From the NCBI GenBank assembly GCA_963726755.1, contig CAVSDB010000001.1, forward strand, positions 930,001 through 994,000: DNA of 64,000 nt, given 5' to 3'. Every line of letters starts with the position of its first letter. Within the stretch, counting starts at the first letter, position 1. Made by a program: the position numbers and the translations under genes. Of the stretch, positions 60,314-64,000 are shown in pieces. The notes beneath the pieces are model-generated. The model was not told where the DNA came from. It worked only from the letters and a program-made list of their open reading frames with translations, and searched no databases. The DNA is from DATKIY01 sp963726755. GTDB taxonomy: Bacteria; Actinomycetota; Actinomycetes; JAHEKZ01.

Positions 60314-63300
60314 TTAGGCCGTTCGGGTGAAAGCCGTAACGGCCCTAGTCGTCACTTGGGGTCTGCGGACGCCTTCAGGACCGCGAAACTCACGCCCAAT
60401 CGCCTCGTCCTGGTGGCTATGGCCTTCGGCGGGTAGGTCTGCCGCAGCCGCCAGGACTGTCGTTGCGAGCACCTCGGATGAGACCAGTTCTTGGTGCTCG
60501 AGGAGCGCTTCGGCGACTTCACCGGACGCCTGCCACGCCAACGTGATTCGGTCAGACACGTCCAACCCGGCGTTCTTACGTGCCTCTTGGACCAGCCGAA
60601 TCACGTCTCGGGCGATTCCAAGACGTCGCAGGTCCGGGGTGATTTCAAGGTCGAGGGCGATGCTCTCGCCACTGTCGTGCTGTACCGCCCACCCCTCTCG
60701 GGGTGTCTCGGTGAACACGATTTCGTCGACGGTGAGGCTGATGGGTTCGCCGTCGACGACGACGTCGCAGTCACCTCGCTCGGCGATCGAGGCTGATAAC
60801 ACGGCGGCATCGGCAGCGGCCACAGCCGTCGGCAACGGCGGGCGTTCGATTGCCAAAGCGCTTACCCAGAGCGCGGAAGTTCGCCTTTGCAGTGACCTGG
60901 ACCAACTCTCCGGTTGCCACCGCGAGCGATTCGATGAGCTGAACGTTCAGTTCCTCGGCCAGTTGAGCCTGCAGTTCTGCTGGCATGAGATCCCAGCCGG
61001 CGGCCGCCACGAGTGCGCGCGACAGCGGCTGTCGGGTCTTGACTCCAGACTCGGCTCTGGCCGCACGCCCGAGTTCGACCAGCCGTCGCACTTGGGCCAT
61101 TTGGTCGGCGAGTTTGGCGTCGATCCACTCTGGTTGGGCGACTGGCCAATCCGCGAGGTGAATTGAAGGCGGGTGCCTCGGCGTTGGTTGGGACGATCAA
61201 GTCCTGCCAGACCCGTTCGGTGATGAACGGGGTCATCGGCGCCATCACGAGGGCGAGATTGACCAGGGCGTCGTGCAACGTCGTCAACGCGGAAACATCG
61301 CCGTCCCAGAACCTGCGGCGAGAGCGACGGACGTACCAGTTGGACAGGTCGTCGACGAAGGTTGCGATGGCGCGTCCGGCCCGCTGAGTGTCGAATCCAG
61401 TCAACGCCTCATCGACTTCGATCGTCAGAGCCTGCGTCGCTGATACCAGCCAACGGTCGATCAGCGGGCGATCCTGGACTGGCGGTGCGGCATCGGTGGT
61501 TGGCGACCACTGCGCCAACCGCGCGTAGAGCACGTGGAACGAGACGGTGTTCCAGAAGGTCAGCAAGGTCTTGCGAACGACTTCCTGGATCGATTCGTGG
61601 CTGACTCTGCGAGAAGCCCAGGGGGAGCCAGCGGCCAGCATGAACCAGCGCACCGCGTCGGCGCCGTGGTCCTCCATCAGGGCCATCGGCTCGAGGACGT
61701 TGCCGAGGTGCTTGCTCATCTTCCGGCCGTCTTTGTCGAGGATGTGTCCCAGGCAAAGCACGTTCCGGTAGGCGGACTCGTCGAAGACCAAGGTGCCAAC
61801 TGTCATCAGCGTGTAGAACCAGCCCCGGGTCTGGTCGATCGCCTCACAGATGTAGTCGGCGGGGTACTGAGCGGCGAACGTTTCCTCGTTCTGGTGCGGG
61901 TAGCCCCATTGTGCGAACGGCATGCAGCCGGAGTCGAACCAAACGTCTGCCACTTCGGGAACGCGCTCGGCGAGCGTTGCCGCAGGTGGGGCATGCCAGC
62001 GTGACTTCGTCGACGTAGGGGCGGTGCGGATCGAGATCAGTCAGATCACGCTCGGCCAACTCACCGAGTTCCTTGCGAGAGCCAACGACGGTGACGTGAT
62101 CCTGCGCGCAGCGCCAGATGGGCAGGGGTGTACCCCAATAGCGGTTGCGGGACAGCGACCAGTCGATGTTGTTGGTGAGCCAGTCGCCGTAGCGACCGTG
62201 CTTGATGCTGTCGGGAAACCAATTCGTGCGTTCGTTCTGCGCGAGAAGGTCGTCCTTGATCGCAGTAGTGCGGATGTACCAGGACGGCTGCGCGTAGTAC
62301 ATCAACGGGGTGTGACAGCGCCAGCAGTGTGGGTATGAGTGCTCGAATGGCTCATGGCGAAACAGCAGGCCTCGCGCTGATAAGGTCGTTGACGAGGTCT
62401 TCGTCCGCCTTCTTGAAGAAGACGCCACCAACGAGTTCGAGGTCGGTCCGGAACCGTCCTTCGGGTGTGACCGGATTGATGACCGGCAGGCCATACTCCC
62501 GGCCAACGGCAAGGTCTTCAGGACCGAAGGCAGGCGCAAGGTGGACCAATCCCGGTTCCGTCCGACACCGTCACGTAGGTGGCCGGCAGCACCGTGTGAA
62601 CGTTGTCGTCGTGCGTCCCGCCCGCGATGTCGACGAGCTCGAAGGGCGCGCGATAACGCGTACCGACCAGCTCGCGTCCGGTCATCGTGTCGAGTCGCTG
62701 AACTCCCTCGCCGAGTACCGCCTCGACGAGGGGATCGGCGACGACGAAGTAGTTCCCCGTCGCCGGACCGGCAAGCACGTAGGTGACGTCTGGGTGGACC
62801 GCCACCGCAGTGTTGGAGACCAGCGTCCAAGGAGTGGTGGTCCAGATCAGCAGCGCGGCGCCTTGTTCGGCGAGTGGACCTTCGGCAACTGGGAAGCGGA
62901 CAAAGACCGAAGGGTCGACGACGGTTTCGTAGCCCTGGGCAACCTCATGGTCAGACAAGCCGGTTCCGCAGCGTGGGCAGTACGGCGACGACTCGGTGGT
63001 CCTGCACGAGGAGTCCGCGTTCGTGGATTCGTTTGAGTGCCCACCACAGGCTGTCGACGTACTCGGCGTTCATCGTCCAGTACGCCTGTGATGTGTCGAC
63101 CCAGTAGCCCATGCGTTCGGTCATCTGCTCGAACGCGTCGACGTGACGCAGCACCGACTCGCGACACAGGTCGTTGAAGCGAGCCACTCCGAACGCCTCG
63201 ATGTCCTGCTTTCCGGCGAAGCCTTGTTCCTTTTCGACGGCGATCTCGACAGGCAAGCCCGTGGCAGTCCCAGCCGCCCTTGCGAGGGACCTGATACCCC

Positions 63301-63524
63301 TTCATCGTGCGGAAGCGCGGGAAGACGTCCTTGAACACCCGCGCTTCGATGTGGTGGGTGCCGGGGAGGCCATTGGCGGTGGGTGGTCCTTCGTAGAACA
63401 CCCACAGCGGCTGGCCGTCACGTTGTCGCAGGCTCTGCTCGAAGACGTCGTGCTCGCGCCAGAAGTCCAGCACGTCATGTTCGAGTGCAGCCAGGTCGAC
63501 CTGTGCAGGAACAGGGCGGTACAT
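60314..63524 (-). CDS. ileS: Isoleucyl-tRNA synthetase, type 2 (about seven frameshifts)
   Basis: A class I synthetase of about 1,070 residues. The HIGH region reads PPTANGLPGTHHIEARVFKD, the form found in long, eukaryote-like (type 2) IleRS such as that of mycobacteria, which are often mupirocin-resistant. PVEIAVEKEQGF, TTTPWTLVSNTAVAVHPDV (editing domain), DRYWGTPLPIW-like SRNRYWGTPLPIW, ADVWFDSGCMPFAQWGYPH and KMSKHLGNVLEP follow. The tRNA-binding end lies near FVDDLSNWYVRRSRRRFWDG. Frame changes fall near 63265, 62955, 62555, 62385, 61985, 61165 and 60845, with continuous family sequence between. The gene is preceded by a T-box leader. Confidence 0.92.
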
Positions 63525-63534
63525 CAATCCTCCG

Positions 63535-63730
63535 TCGGTACGCCGGTTGGGGCGGGGTCCGTCCGGAGGGACGAGGCGAATGCCCCGCGGTACCACCCTC
63601 CTTGGCCGCCGAAGCGACCCACTCAACTGCGCTGCTGCCGGTTCTACGCGGACCGCTGGGCGGTCCTTCCTCCGGCGGCTCAGGGGTGATCGTTCACCGC
63701 GCCCTAGCCCCGGGCTTGCACCGTCCCCGG
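63535..63730 (-). promoter_or_regulatory. Isoleucine T-box riboswitch of ileS
   Basis: The leader contains AGGGTGGTACCGCGGGG (T-box bulge, 63585-63600), which pairs with the NCCA end of uncharged tRNA. Upstream, GTGAACGATCACCCC holds the specifier ATC (63690-63688) for isoleucine. GCGTAGAACCGGCAG between them is the conserved stem II/III region. Downstream, CCTCCG can pair with CGGAGG of the ribosome site just before ATG 63524, so control is probably at translation, as in other actinobacterial ileS genes. The outer limits are approximate. Confidence 0.88.
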
Positions 63731-64000
63731 TCGCTGGTGGCTGGATACTGCGGCTACTGGTCCCCGTCGAGGCCGTGCAGCACTGGTGAGTCTAGCGACC
63801 GGCGCTGCGGCGAGACGAACGCATTCTGTGGCGGGTCGGACGAAGATTCGGCGAGCCTGTTTGTCCTTCGCCACCAATCACGCCTATTCTCTCGGGGCTA
63901 TTGCGGTGCGATCGCAGGTGGCCGCAGATGGCATTGGGCCCCCAGCCGGCAGGGTTGATTCTGACGGCGGAGGGCCCTCACGGCTAGGTCAACGAAGCCC
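63731..64000. other. Sequence upstream of the ileS leader
   Basis: No gene is recognised in these 270 bases. TAGACT on the minus strand (63789-63794) could be a -10 element giving a leader of about 250 bases, but no convincing -35 is visible. Translations on either strand show no family resemblance. Confidence 0.4.

Noticed and set aside
1..64000. tRNA or rRNA genes
   Set aside because: No stretch with a convincing TTCGAATC-type loop and acceptor stem, or rRNA-like sequence, was found by eye; a tRNAscan run would settle it.

Overview
The window is chromosomal DNA of a high-GC actinobacterium (Actinomycetes). The evidence is GTG/TTG starts with strong GGAGG ribosome sites, a division and cell-wall (dcw) cluster in actinobacterial order ending in ftsZ-yggS-sepF-yggT-divIVA, an FtsZ tail DDLDVPDFLK, a class II DAHP synthase, a PASTA kinase beside an Rv2175c-type regulator, and an ileS T-box. 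MurE carries the DNPR motif, so the wall should contain meso-diaminopimelate. Gene content and order recall the Mycobacterium tuberculosis Rv2145c-Rv2183c stretch, with a carotenoid cluster and an SOS mutagenesis cassette added. The genus cannot be fixed from this piece.

Layout. 0-5.7 kb: a nuclease-fold protein, a maltokinase-like protein of doubtful activity, a small membrane protein, a lipase-type hydrolase, an acyltransferase and a class III aminotransferase. 5.7-13.2 kb: central metabolism and DNA alkylation repair (glpK, a PPi-type phosphofructokinase, class II DAHP synthase, Ada-AlkA fusion, Ogt, and a type I DAHP synthase behind a Tyr-Trp-Phe leader peptide and attenuator). 13.2-16.8 kb: PASTA kinase, FAD reductase, Rv2175c-like regulator. 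16.8-29.7 kb: carotenoid genes crtYcd, crtB, crtI, crtE, a second CrtI-family gene, a CruG-like glycosyltransferase, cruF and a CrtA-like monooxygenase, mixed with a GMC oxidoreductase, an amino-acid decarboxylase, a hydrolase and a YbaK protein. 29.8-36 kb: LexA-controlled cassette DUF6504-HEPN-dnaE2, followed by dinB. 36-41.4 kb: DUF3040 protein and a MoxR-DUF58-transglutaminase operon. 41.6-59.7 kb: dcw operon from mraZ to divIVA. 59.7-64 kb: a protein of unknown family and ileS with its T-box.

How the parts fit together. The dcw block makes lipid II (MurC-F, MraY, MurG) and builds the septum (FtsL, I, W, Q, Z, SepF). DivIVA marks the poles and the PASTA kinase probably senses wall fragments. 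The carotenoid genes could build C40 lycopene, cyclise one end, and hydrate, oxidise and glycosylate the other. The SOS cassette supplies error-prone synthesis and complements the alkylation-repair pair.

Quality warning. At least twenty genes, many of them essential (ileS, murD, murF, mraY, glpK, sepF), are interrupted by single-base frameshifts. In every case the reading frame continues at once in another frame with full family similarity. I treat these as sequencing or assembly indels, not pseudogenes, and give whole-gene spans. Dense frameshifting (17-28, 47-51 and 57-63.5 kb) alternates with clean stretches.

Most unusual features: a dispersed element with long inverted arms, one arm identical between copies 24 kb apart; the aromatic leader of aroF; the carotenoid tailoring set; the LexA box with a long leader hairpin; and a ten-base-periodic MraZ operator.
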